64,000 nucleotides of DNA from CAWEPK01 sp963835595 (GTDB lineage: Bacteria > Desulfobacterota > Syntrophorhabdia > Syntrophorhabdales > WCHB1-27), in assembly GCA_963835595.1 (NCBI GenBank), contig CAWIGL010000002.1, positions 2,418,001 through 2,482,000 of the forward strand, given 5' to 3'. Below the pieces are notes generated by a model, which searched no databases, was not told the origin of the DNA, and saw nothing but the letters and a program-made list of their open reading frames with translations. The number at the start of each line of letters is the position of its first letter. The stretch's first letter is position 1. Of this stretch, positions 25,179 through 33,069 are shown in pieces. The position numbers were made by a program, and so were the translations under genes.

Positions 25179-26066
25179 CTACCTGCGGCGGGCGGGGAGA
25201 TTGACGAGCAGCACGCCCGCGATGACCGCTGCAAAGCCGGCGATGAAGACGCCGGTCAGCCTTTCGGACAGGAGCGTCGCGCCCAGCAGGGTTGCAACCA
25301 TCGGGTTGATGTTCACGTAGACTGCGACCTGTGTGGGTGAGAGGCGCGCCAGGGCAGACGTCCACAGGTAGAAGGCGATGGCGCCGCCGAAGATCCCGAG
25401 GAAAAGGACGAGCATGAGTGCATCGGCGCGCATCGCTGCCATCGGCGCACGCTCGAAAAGGGCGGCAGGCACGAGCAGGAGCGTGCCGAACATCATTGCA
25501 TAGGCCGTTACGGTCAGCGCCTTATAACGGGCAAGCATGCGCTTTGCCAGGACGCCATAGACTGCGCCGCAGAGGGCCGTCACCAGCATAAGGGCGTCCC
25601 CCGCGAGCGACCATCCACTGCCGGAAAAGGTCAGCCCGCGCTCGGCAAGCACCGCCCCCACGCCTGCAAAGGTGAGCAGGACGCCGCACGTCTGGCGTGC
25701 CGTGAGGCGCTCTTTTTTTGCCGCGCGAGCGAGCAGCACGCTCCAGAGCGGCATCGTGGCGAGCAGCAGCGCGCCGCGTGACGCCTCCGTCAGCCGCAGG
25801 CTGATGTTGAAGGTCACGGGGAAGATCGTGAAAAACACGGCTCCCAGCAAAATAAGGTAAGGGACGTCCCTCCACGCGATACGGAGCAGGGGCCGCGCCC
25901 GGACGAGCAGGAAGAGGAAAAGCAGGAGACCCCCTTGGGCGAACCGCAGAAAAGCGAGCGTCAGGGGCGGGACGTCCCGGACGGCAACCCGCACCGCGAC
26001 TACGGAGGCCCCGAAGAGGATCGCCGCTACGAGCACACCTACGTTGGTGCTAACGTCACGTCGCAT
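25179..26066 (-). CDS. EamA family transporter (DMT superfamily)
   Basis: A 295-residue protein with ten predicted helices in two EamA repeats, typical of drug/metabolite exporters. The first repeat includes LAFLRFAQGGLLLFLFLLV. The second has the block LARLSPTQVAVYVNINPMVA near residues 240-260, the family's most recognisable segment. The substrate is unknown: members export amino acids, nucleotides or other metabolites. It lies downstream of panE on the same strand with a 20-base gap, so the two may be co-transcribed. Confidence 0.88.
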   Translation of the reverse strand: MRRDVSTNVGVLVAAILFGASVVAVRVAVRDVPPLTLAFLRFAQGGLLLFLFLLVRARPLLRIAWRDVPYLILLGAVFFTIFPVTFNISLRLTEASRGALLLATMPLWSVLLARAAKKERLTARQTCGVLLTFAGVGAVLAERGLTFSGSGWSLAGDALMLVTALCGAVYGVLAKRMLARYKALTVTAYAMMFGTLLLVPAALFERAPMAAMRADALMLVLFLGIFGGAIAFYLWTSALARLSPTQVAVYVNINPMVATLLGATLLSERLTGVFIAGFAAVIAGVLLVNLPARRR

Positions 26067-26086
26067 CGCCCACGCCCTTTCGCCTT

Positions 26087-27025
26087 CTATGCGAACGCCA
26101 GCCGGCCGCGCGCCCGCCTCTCAAGGGGCAGCAGGCTGTGGTAGATGAACGCGTGGAGCGGTGTCCCGACGCCTGCCTCCCTGCCCAGGCGCACGACCGC
26201 GCCGTTCCATGCCTCCAGCTCCGAGGGCTTGCCGTCTGCGATGTCCCTTTGCAGCGACGTAGTCCCGCCGGCAGGCAGGGAATCGAGGAATGCCTTCGCG
26301 CGCCCGATGCTCTCGTCGGAGAGCGCTACCTTGCGGGCGCGCGCCACTGCTAAGATCTCCGCCAGGCACTCATCGAGCAGGCGGGCCGTCTCGGGGAGCG
26401 TGCGGATGACCCCGATGGGCGCCCGCGTCACCGAGCCTACCCCGCCGAAAGAGACCACGAAGAGGAACTTTTCCCACAACGCCACGTCGATATCCGCCGG
26501 GACCTCAGCCTTGACGCCCGCGCGCTCGAAGACCTGCCGGAAGCGCTCGGTGCGGGCGCTTGGCCGCTTGTCGCGCTCGGCGAACTTGACGAAGTGGAAA
26601 TCGCCGATGCTGCGGATGCGGCCGGGCGCGACGACCTGGCTGATCGTCCCGCAAAGGCCGTTCAGGACGTGCTCAGGCCCCAGCACGGCCGCCAGTTGCG
26701 ACGCTGCCTCGACGCCGTTCTGGAGGGGAGTCACGAAGGTCTCCGGCCCCATCATCGGCCGCATGGCCTCTGCCGCCTCCGTCACCTGCCACGTCTTGAC
26801 GCCGAGGACGACCGCATCGACAACGCCCGCCTGCGCAGGGTCGTCGGTCGCTTGCGCGGGCCGGACGACGATCTCGCCTGCCGGGGTCTCCACCCGGAGG
26901 CCGTCGGCCTTGATCGCCTCGAGGTGGCTGCCCCGCGCGATGAAGACTACGTCCTCGCCCGCGCGCGCCAGATGCGCGCCGAAGTAAGCCCCCGCGCCGC
27001 CTGTGCCGAAAATCGCAATCCGCAT
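26087..27025 (-). CDS. panE: 2-dehydropantoate 2-reductase (ketopantoate reductase family)
   Basis: A 312-residue Rossmann-fold reductase that turns ketopantoate into pantoate with NADPH in coenzyme A synthesis. The dinucleotide motif GTGGAGAYFGAHLARAG starts at residue 7. TPLQNGV near 99-105 and the C-terminal domain segment WEKFLFVVSFGGVGSVTRAP, with the conserved Lys in W-E-K-F, match the family. SLQRDIADGKPSELEAWNG near 260-278 holds the substrate-binding Ser/Glu region. The family also includes paralogues acting on other 2-oxoacids, and no other pan genes are close, so the exact substrate is likely but not certain. Confidence 0.88.
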   Translation of the reverse strand: MRIAIFGTGGAGAYFGAHLARAGEDVVFIARGSHLEAIKADGLRVETPAGEIVVRPAQATDDPAQAGVVDAVVLGVKTWQVTEAAEAMRPMMGPETFVTPLQNGVEAASQLAAVLGPEHVLNGLCGTISQVVAPGRIRSIGDFHFVKFAERDKRPSARTERFRQVFERAGVKAEVPADIDVALWEKFLFVVSFGGVGSVTRAPIGVIRTLPETARLLDECLAEILAVARARKVALSDESIGRAKAFLDSLPAGGTTSLQRDIADGKPSELEAWNGAVVRLGREAGVGTPLHAFIYHSLLPLERRARGRLAFA

Positions 27026-27126
27026 GAAGACCTCCTGCCCGACATGCCGTAAGCCGGAAACGTTGTCAGGATTATAACCTTAGACAATCGGCGTGGGAAG
27101 CAAAATATGGGGGAGGCGCTTGTCTC

Positions 27127-27159
27127 TCCGGCCGCTGCCCCCGAAAGCAGGCGGCCGGA
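27127..27159. other. GC-rich hairpin upstream of panE
   Basis: TCCGGCCGC and GCGGCCGGA are perfect nine-base complements around a loop that also contains TGC/GCA. With the hairpin at 27201 it fills the divergent gap between panE and the kdp operon. Confidence 0.5.
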
Positions 27160-27200
27160 AAACCGGGGCGGGCGGGGATGCCCGCGAAGGTCAAGCTGCC

Positions 27201-27239
27201 GTCTCTCTGCCTCGCGTGGTGAGTGCGAGGCGGAGAGAC
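27201..27239. other. Second long hairpin in the panE-kdp gap
   Basis: GTCTCTCTGCCTCGC pairs with GCGAGGCGGAGAGAC over 15 positions with one G-T mismatch, around a nine-base loop. The two stems are 42 bases apart, like paired REP elements. No protein frame is credible here. Confidence 0.5.
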
Positions 27240-27424
27240 GCCGCCGGAGGGGCGAAAGGAGGGTCTTGTGGAGGGAAGCAGACGAGGGGGATAGCTGTAT
27301 AAGGACAATCGGGGTTCAATCCTGCGGTTTGCAAGGCATTTATGCCCAGGCCAGGTATCATGCTCGATGTCATACGTGTAGTGTATTACAATGTATTACT
27401 CATGTCAAGTACTTTTTACAATTT

Positions 27425-27512
27425 TTTTTTGGGAGATGGCGACCAAGAGGTCCGGCGCCGGTTTGTGTCGTCTCCCGGCCGTGGCAGAGCCGGCCGCATC
27501 TTTATGTTTTTT
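27425..27512 (+). promoter_or_regulatory. Candidate structured leader with terminator-like hairpin upstream of kdp
   Basis: An outer stem GGGAGA/TCTCCC (27431-27475) encloses a GC-rich inner hairpin. It is followed by CCGGC-CGTGGCAGA-GCCGG and then ATCTTTATGTTTTTTT, which looks like an intrinsic terminator about 100 bases before the first kdp frame. The arrangement fits attenuation of the potassium operon. I could not match it to the c-di-AMP (ydaO) riboswitch consensus. The rest of the 589-base gap is AT-rich near 27380-27430 and holds no gene. Confidence 0.35.
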
Positions 27513-27614
27513 TGACGTTTTTCAGCAATAGTTTTACGCATAATTGATCCTTAAGCGCTTAGTCTATTACCGTAAGGAAGGAAAATACGGACGATCCGTT
27601 CAGGAGGGAATACG

Positions 27615-27722
27615 ATGGAACTTGATACGAACCTTGCATTCTGGGTGCCCGCGATGTTAGTCCTGGGCCTCGTGTCGATGGCACTGGTCTACCTGTTCAT
27701 GGAAGCGTGCGAGAAAATATAG
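27615..27722 (+). CDS. Small membrane peptide (35 aa) at the head of the kdp operon
   Basis: A 35-residue single-helix peptide, starting MELDTNLAFWVPAMLVLGLV, with an AGGAGGG ribosome-binding site. The helix spans about residues 8-28 and the tail is M-E-A-C-E-K-I. It precedes kdpF by 15 bases. It is not KdpF itself, which follows, but may be an additional accessory subunit of the potassium pump. I know of no characterised family. Confidence 0.6.
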   Translation: MELDTNLAFWVPAMLVLGLVSMALVYLFMEACEKI

Positions 27723-27737
27723 CACCGAGGTGACGCA

Positions 27738-27818
27738 ATGATCTATTTGACAGTGATAGTAGCAGTCTTCTTGTTCGTTTATCTGGTCGCCGCCCTCGTA
27801 CGGCCCGAGTGGTTCTGA
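27738..27818 (+). CDS. kdpF: Potassium-transporting ATPase subunit KdpF
   Basis: A 26-residue single-pass peptide beginning MIYLTVIVAVFLFVYLVAAL and ending R-P-E-W-F. The Y-L-x-x-A-L-x-R-P-E-x-F ending is the KdpF signature. KdpF stabilises the KdpABC complex in the membrane. It lies between the 35-residue peptide and kdpA, 42 bases ahead of the kdpA ATG. Confidence 0.85.
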   Translation: MIYLTVIVAVFLFVYLVAALVRPEWF

Positions 27819-27860
27819 GCGGGGCGGTCGAAGAGGACCGACCTTAAGGAGTGAGAACAT

Positions 27861-29696
27861 ATGCTCATGTTTATCCAAACCTGGCTTCCGCCATTCATGC
27901 TTCTCCTGACGGCGACGGTCGTCGCCTTTCCGCTCTCCCGCTACATGGCGTGGATCATGGACGGGAAATACAAGCCGTGGCGCATCTTCGGGTGGTTCGA
28001 GCGGCGCCTCGACAGCGGCTGTCAGGACTGGAAGCAGTACACGGCGTCCCTGCTCGTCTTCAACATCGTGCTCTTCATTTTCGGCTACATCGTGCTTTCG
28101 ATCCAGCAGTGGATGCCCCTCAACCCTCGCGGCCTTGGGCAGCTAGCCCCGACGACCGTCTTTCACAGCGTCGTCTCCTTCATGACGAACACGGACCTCC
28201 AGCACTACTCCGGGGACCAGCACCTGTCGAACTTCAGCCAGATCGTCTGGGCCGTCTCTAATCTCTTTCTTTCGGCTGCCATCGGACTCTCCGGCCTTGT
28301 TGCGATCATCCGGGCGCTGCGGGGCGATTCACACGTGGGCAACTACTTCCTCGACATGTGGCGGGCGGTCATGTATATGTTCGTGCCCGCTGCCATTATT
28401 TTTGCCCTCATTTTCATGTTCCAGGGCAGTCCCATGACGTATAAGAGCACGTACACGCTCTCGACGCTGGAGCCTGCCGCGATGGGGACTACGGAGAAGG
28501 GGGAGGCAAAGCAGCAGACGATAGTCGTCGGCCCCGTCGCAGCCTTCGAGTCGATGAAGATGCTCGGGACGAACGGGGGAGGCTTCTTCGGCATGAACGC
28601 CGCCCACCCCTACGAAAACCCCACAGGCCTGACGAACTTTTTCAACTGCCTGGCCATGATGATATTCCCGTACGCCCTTGTCCTCATGTACGGGCGGATG
28701 CTGCGGCGTATGCGCCATGCTTATGTGATCTTTGCAGTCATGCTCCTATTGATGGCAGGCACGATCTTCATGTCCGTCTATTACGATACGCTCTATCCCA
28801 ACCCCGGCCTCACAAGCCACCCGGAAACCCGGACGTATCAGATCCCAAGCGCGACGGCGCCGGGCGGCAGGCTGGAGGTATCCTCGCCTGCCGTGCCCGG
28901 CCTGCCTGTAAACCAGCACCTCGGTAACCTGGAGGGCAAGGAGATGCGCTTCGGCACGTCGGCAGGGGCGACCTACGCGGCCGTAACAACGGACGTGACC
29001 TGCGGCTCCATCAACGCCGAGGCCGACAGCCTGAATCCCCTTGCCGGCCTCTCGCCCATGATCGGGATGTGGCTCAACTGCATCTTCGGCGGCAAGGGCG
29101 TCGGCATGATCAACATGCTCATATACGTGATCGTCGGTATCTTCGTCGCAGGCATGATGGTGGGGAGGACCCCGGAATACCTCGGCAAGAAAATCGGGGC
29201 CAAAGAAGTGAAGCTGGCCATCGTCGCGTTGCTGGTCCATCCGTTCCTCATCCTCATGCCGACGGGCCTCTTCGCCGCTACCCATTACGGGCTTCTGGCA
29301 GTGAGCAACCCCGGCGCCCACGGTCTTTCGCAGATGCTCTACCAGTTCTCCTCCGCGTCGGCCAACAACGGCTCCGCCTTCGACGGCTTGGGTGTGGTCT
29401 ACGGCTTCGCCAATAACGCGAGCCCTGCCCCGACCGCCATGGCATGGGACATCGCTGCCGGCCTCGTGATGCTCTTCGGCCGCTACCTTCCCATCGTCGC
29501 ACCCATCGCTATGGCAGCGTCCCTTGGGGCGAAGAAATCCGCCCCCTTCGGCCTCGGCACGCTCCGCACCGACACGGTCACCTTCGGCATACTGCTCCTC
29601 GGGACGATCCTCATCGTTGGCGCCCTGCTCTTCCTGCCTGTCGCCGCCCTCGGCCCGATGGCAGACCATATGGGACCGATCCCCTTCGGAGGCTGA
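27861..29696 (+). CDS. kdpA: Potassium-transporting ATPase subunit KdpA
   Basis: A 611-residue potassium channel-like subunit of the high-affinity KdpFABC pump. It contains four selectivity-filter repeats. Visible ones include SFMTNTDLQHYSG near residue 110 and MLGTNGGGFFGMNAAHPYENP near 234. Later blocks are FGTSAGATYAAVTT and QFSSASANNGSAFDGLG. About ten helices can be read. The gene is somewhat longer than the E. coli form (557 residues), with extra loop sequence near 200-220 and 305-350. kdpB starts two bases after its stop. Confidence 0.96.
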   Translation: MLMFIQTWLPPFMLLLTATVVAFPLSRYMAWIMDGKYKPWRIFGWFERRLDSGCQDWKQYTASLLVFNIVLFIFGYIVLSIQQWMPLNPRGLGQLAPTTVFHSVVSFMTNTDLQHYSGDQHLSNFSQIVWAVSNLFLSAAIGLSGLVAIIRALRGDSHVGNYFLDMWRAVMYMFVPAAIIFALIFMFQGSPMTYKSTYTLSTLEPAAMGTTEKGEAKQQTIVVGPVAAFESMKMLGTNGGGFFGMNAAHPYENPTGLTNFFNCLAMMIFPYALVLMYGRMLRRMRHAYVIFAVMLLLMAGTIFMSVYYDTLYPNPGLTSHPETRTYQIPSATAPGGRLEVSSPAVPGLPVNQHLGNLEGKEMRFGTSAGATYAAVTTDVTCGSINAEADSLNPLAGLSPMIGMWLNCIFGGKGVGMINMLIYVIVGIFVAGMMVGRTPEYLGKKIGAKEVKLAIVALLVHPFLILMPTGLFAATHYGLLAVSNPGAHGLSQMLYQFSSASANNGSAFDGLGVVYGFANNASPAPTAMAWDIAAGLVMLFGRYLPIVAPIAMAASLGAKKSAPFGLGTLRTDTVTFGILLLGTILIVGALLFLPVAALGPMADHMGPIPFGG

Positions 29697-29697
29697 T

Positions 29698-31890
29698 ATG
29701 ACGCGCAAATCACGAGCTGCCACGCGCCAAAAGGAGCTTGCAATGAACGGAAAAACCGATAGCACCTCTGTTGTGACCGGAGTAAGGCTGCCTTCAGGGG
29801 AGCGCCGCCAGAAGAGGCGGAAGCTCCTGGAGGCGGAGACAACAAAGACGGCCATGAAACAGGCATTCTTCATGCTCAGACCCGATATCCAGTGGAAGAA
29901 CCCCGTCATGTTCGTCGTCGAGGTCGGCGCCTTCCTGACGCTGCTCTATATAATCGAGGCGGCGTTCGGCAAGGCGGCGAGCCAGGTGTCCATAGGATAT
30001 TTCATCGCCCTCGACGCGTGGCTCTTCATTACCGTGCTCTTCGCGAACTTTGCGACAGCTCTCGCCGAGGCACGCGGCAAGGCCCAGGCGCAATCGCTCA
30101 GGAAAGCCCGCCACGAAACGACGGCGTGCCGCCTCACTGCGGCGGGCACAATCGAAGAGGTCTCTTCGGCGGTCCTGGAACCGGGCGACAGGGTCGTGGT
30201 GGAGGCCGGGCAGACGATCCCCGGCGACGGGGAGATCATCGAGGGCGTGGCCTCCGTGGACGAATCGGCTATCACGGGAGAGTCGGCGCCCGTCATAAGG
30301 GCGGCCGGGGGCGACCGCTCCGGCGTCACGGGAGGCACGGTGGTGCTCTCCGACCGGATCGTCGTCGAGATCACGAGCGGGGCCGGCGAGTCGTTCCTCG
30401 ACCGGATGATCGCCCTCGTGGAAGGCGCCATCCGGCAGAGAAGCCCGAATGAGATTGCCTTGACGCTGCTCCTTTCCGCCTTCACGCTCGTTTTCCTTAT
30501 CGTGGTGATCCCTATCTGGCCCATGGCATGGAACGCGGAGAACTACATGAAGGGCTACCTCGGCATCCAGGGGCCCCTGAAAAGCCTCGGCACGGACGTG
30601 CCGACCCTCATCGCCCTTCTGGTCTGCCTCATCCCGACGACCATCGGCGCGCTGCTGGCCGCTATAGGCATAGCGGGCATGGACAGGGCCCTCCAGGCCA
30701 ATATCATCGCGAAGAGCGGCAGGGCGGTCGAGATGGCGGGCGACATCGACGTCGTGCTCCTCGACAAGACCGGCACGATCACCATCGGGAACCGGAACGC
30801 CACGACCTTCCTGCCCGTCTCGGGCTACACCGCCGACGATATGGGGCGTCTCGCGGCCCTGGCATCGGCAGCAGACGAGACGCCGGAAGGGAAGAGCATC
30901 GTCAGGCTCTTCGAGAAGGAGGGCAAAAGCACTGTCATGGCCCCTCCCGGTGCGGAGTTCATACCCTTTTCCGCCCAGACGCGCATGAGCGGCGTCGACC
31001 TGCCCGACGGCAGGCGCATACGGAAAGGCGCATCGGACGCGGTCATAGAGTTCGTCAAAGAGCACGGGGGCGCAGTCCCGGACGACCTCGAGCCGCTCGT
31101 CCGTACCGCTGCTTCCAACGGCGCGACCCCGCTCGTCGTCGCCGACAACGGGCACGTGGCAGGGGTGGTCGTCCTTGAGGACATCCTGAAGCCCCACATG
31201 GGCGAGCGCTTCGCGCGCCTGCGCAAGATGGGCCTGCGGACGGTCATGATAACGGGAGACAACCCCCTGACGGCGGCCTTTATAGCGGCGAAGTCCGGGG
31301 TCGATGACTTTCTTGCCGAGGCAACGCCGGAGACGAAGCTCGCCTACATCCGAAAGGAGCAGGCAGGCGGCAAGCTCGTCGCCATGATGGGCGACGGCAC
31401 TAACGACGCGCCCGCCCTGGCCCAGGCGGACGTCGGTCTTGCCATGAACGCGGGCACGCAGGCTGCGAAAGAGGCGGCCAATATGGTAGACCTCGACAGC
31501 GACCCCACGAAATTGATCGAGGTCGTCGAGATCGGCAAGCAGCTCCTGATCACGCGCGGCGCGCTAACGACTTTCTCGATAGCCAACGACGTGGCAAAAT
31601 ATTTCGCCATCATCCCGGCACTCTTCGCGGGTACGCTGCCGTGGCTCGGCGGTATCGACATCATGCACCTCCACTCTCCGACCTCGGCGATCCTGTCGGC
31701 GATCATCTTCAACGCTATCATCATCCCCTTGCTCATCCCCGTGGCGCTCAAAGGGGTGCGGTACATGGCCCTCGGCGCAGACGCGCTTTTGCGGAGGAAC
31801 CTCGCCATATGGGGCCTGGGCGGTATCATCGCCCCGTTTATCGGCATCAAACTGATCGATCTTATCATGGTGGGGCTGCACCTTGTATAA
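29698..31890 (+). CDS. kdpB: Potassium-transporting ATPase ATP-binding subunit KdpB
   Basis: A P-type ATPase subunit that hydrolyses ATP to drive potassium uptake through KdpA. The phosphorylation motif LLDKTGTITIGNRNAT contains the catalytic Asp. The actuator domain has ESAITGESAPV, the nucleotide domain KGASDAV, and the hinge MMGDGTNDAPALAQADVGLAM. From this ATG the protein has 730 residues. An internal ATG at 29743 with its own AAGGAG would give 715. The upstream start is preferred because GGAGG lies five bases before it and it directly follows kdpA. The N-terminus is about 30-45 residues longer than in E. coli and basic. Confidence 0.95.
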   Translation: MTRKSRAATRQKELAMNGKTDSTSVVTGVRLPSGERRQKRRKLLEAETTKTAMKQAFFMLRPDIQWKNPVMFVVEVGAFLTLLYIIEAAFGKAASQVSIGYFIALDAWLFITVLFANFATALAEARGKAQAQSLRKARHETTACRLTAAGTIEEVSSAVLEPGDRVVVEAGQTIPGDGEIIEGVASVDESAITGESAPVIRAAGGDRSGVTGGTVVLSDRIVVEITSGAGESFLDRMIALVEGAIRQRSPNEIALTLLLSAFTLVFLIVVIPIWPMAWNAENYMKGYLGIQGPLKSLGTDVPTLIALLVCLIPTTIGALLAAIGIAGMDRALQANIIAKSGRAVEMAGDIDVVLLDKTGTITIGNRNATTFLPVSGYTADDMGRLAALASAADETPEGKSIVRLFEKEGKSTVMAPPGAEFIPFSAQTRMSGVDLPDGRRIRKGASDAVIEFVKEHGGAVPDDLEPLVRTAASNGATPLVVADNGHVAGVVVLEDILKPHMGERFARLRKMGLRTVMITGDNPLTAAFIAAKSGVDDFLAEATPETKLAYIRKEQAGGKLVAMMGDGTNDAPALAQADVGLAMNAGTQAAKEAANMVDLDSDPTKLIEVVEIGKQLLITRGALTTFSIANDVAKYFAIIPALFAGTLPWLGGIDIMHLHSPTSAILSAIIFNAIIIPLLIPVALKGVRYMALGADALLRRNLAIWGLGGIIAPFIGIKLIDLIMVGLHLV

Positions 31891-31923
31891 GGCTGAACTA
31901 AAAACAGCAACCCCGATCAAGAC

Positions 31924-31986
31924 TTTTGTGAGGGGGAAGGCTCCGCGAGCTTTGCTCGTGGAGGGGGCGCTGAGCCCCGATAATTG
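31924..31986 (+). repeat. Hairpin repeat B, copy 2 (between kdpB and kdpC)
   Basis: Same frame as copy 1: GAGGGGGAAGGCTCC, stem CGAGC-TTT-GCTCG enclosed by CTCCG/TGGAG, then GGAGGGGGC and GCTGAGCCCC. It is inserted within the kdp operon in the 110-base kdpB-kdpC gap, so the operon transcript would contain the hairpin. Confidence 0.75.
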
Positions 31987-32000
31987 CAAGGAGACATAAA

Positions 32001-33017
32001 ATGGCGCGAAATATTGCGAAAAGCATCCTGCTCCTCTTCTTCGGGGTGGTTATCTGCTGCCTCATCTATCCCCTTATCGTGTGGGCGATAGGGCAAATAG
32101 CCTGTCCGTTCGAGGCGAACGGCAGCATGGTAAAAGGCCCGGACGGGAAGATCGTCGGCTCGCGCCTCATCGCGCAGCCCTTCACGAAGGACGAGTACTT
32201 CCAGCCCAGGCCGTCAACGCCCTCTTACGACGCGTCGGCCTCCGCCTCGTCGTCGCTCGCAGCCTCGAACTATGCCTTGCGCGACCGCGTTGCCCATACG
32301 CTCGGGCCTATCGCGGTCTATAAAAGCGGCCCCAAGGCAGGCCAGCCCGTTGGCCCCGACATAGAGGTTTGGCTCAAAGAGGACAGGTTCCAGGGCAAGG
32401 CCGGCATCGTAGCCCAGTGGGCGGACCTGCACAACGGCTCGGCCCAAGGGTGGGTGAAGGCCGACGCCACGCACGGGACCTACGTGGATGCATGGGCGAA
32501 GAAGCACCCTGACCTCGTGGCGAAGTGGGTCAAAGACAACCCCGCCACCCCGAAGCCTGCCGCAGCCGACCTGGCCGTCCTGTTCTTTGAGAGCTTCTCG
32601 AAGGATAACCCCGGCAAGTTCCCCGTGCCCGTAACGCACAAGGGGGCAGACGGCAAGGACGTGACGACTATCGAGCCTGCAAGCCAGGGCGCCGATATCC
32701 AGGCTACGTTCTTCGACATGTGGCTGCTTGAGCATCCTGACGCCAAGCTTCAGGACGTACCCGCCGACCTCGTGACCGCCTCCGCCTCCGGTCTCGATCC
32801 CCACATCGCGCTCGCAAACGCTGTCTATCAGCTCGACCGGGTGGCCGCAAAGTGGGCGGCCGACCTGAAGCGCGACCCCGCCGGGGTGAAGAAAGAGATT
32901 ACTGACATGCTGCAAGCGGCTGCGGAGGCCCCGTGGTACGGACTGGCGGGCGAGAAATTCGTCAACGTGTTGGAGGTGAACCTGGAGCTTCGGAAGAGGT
33001 ACGGGGAGCCGAAATAA
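32001..33017 (+). CDS. kdpC: Potassium-transporting ATPase subunit KdpC with long internal insertion
   Basis: KdpC is the small single-pass subunit that helps ATP binding in the Kdp complex, usually about 190 residues. This one has 338. The N-terminal helix (about 8-30) and GSRLIAQPFTKDEYFQPRPS are normal, and the C-terminal VPADLVTASASGLDPHIA and GEKFVNVLEVNLEL blocks are intact. Between them, about residues 103-250 form an extra domain that is Lys/Asp/Ala-rich, with repeated short helices such as AWAKKHPDLVAKWVKDNP. A GGAG lies before the ATG. The insertion is in frame with no sign of decay. Similar extended KdpC proteins may exist in related bacteria, but I cannot check. Confidence 0.92.
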   Translation: MARNIAKSILLLFFGVVICCLIYPLIVWAIGQIACPFEANGSMVKGPDGKIVGSRLIAQPFTKDEYFQPRPSTPSYDASASASSSLAASNYALRDRVAHTLGPIAVYKSGPKAGQPVGPDIEVWLKEDRFQGKAGIVAQWADLHNGSAQGWVKADATHGTYVDAWAKKHPDLVAKWVKDNPATPKPAAADLAVLFFESFSKDNPGKFPVPVTHKGADGKDVTTIEPASQGADIQATFFDMWLLEHPDAKLQDVPADLVTASASGLDPHIALANAVYQLDRVAAKWAADLKRDPAGVKKEITDMLQAAAEAPWYGLAGEKFVNVLEVNLELRKRYGEPK

Positions 33018-33069
33018 CCGCCATAGAAGGAAAGCCGGGAAGGCGGCAAGGGGCAAGAGGGCGGATGGC

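Noticed and set aside
27425..27480. c-di-AMP (ydaO) riboswitch
   Set aside because: Position is suggestive, but the conserved ydaO core segments cannot be found by eye.
27478..27500. Sigma-54 promoter (TGGCAG...GC) upstream of kdp
   Set aside because: The GG-GC spacing is one base too long and the -12 element is not TTGC. A hairpin explains the segment better.
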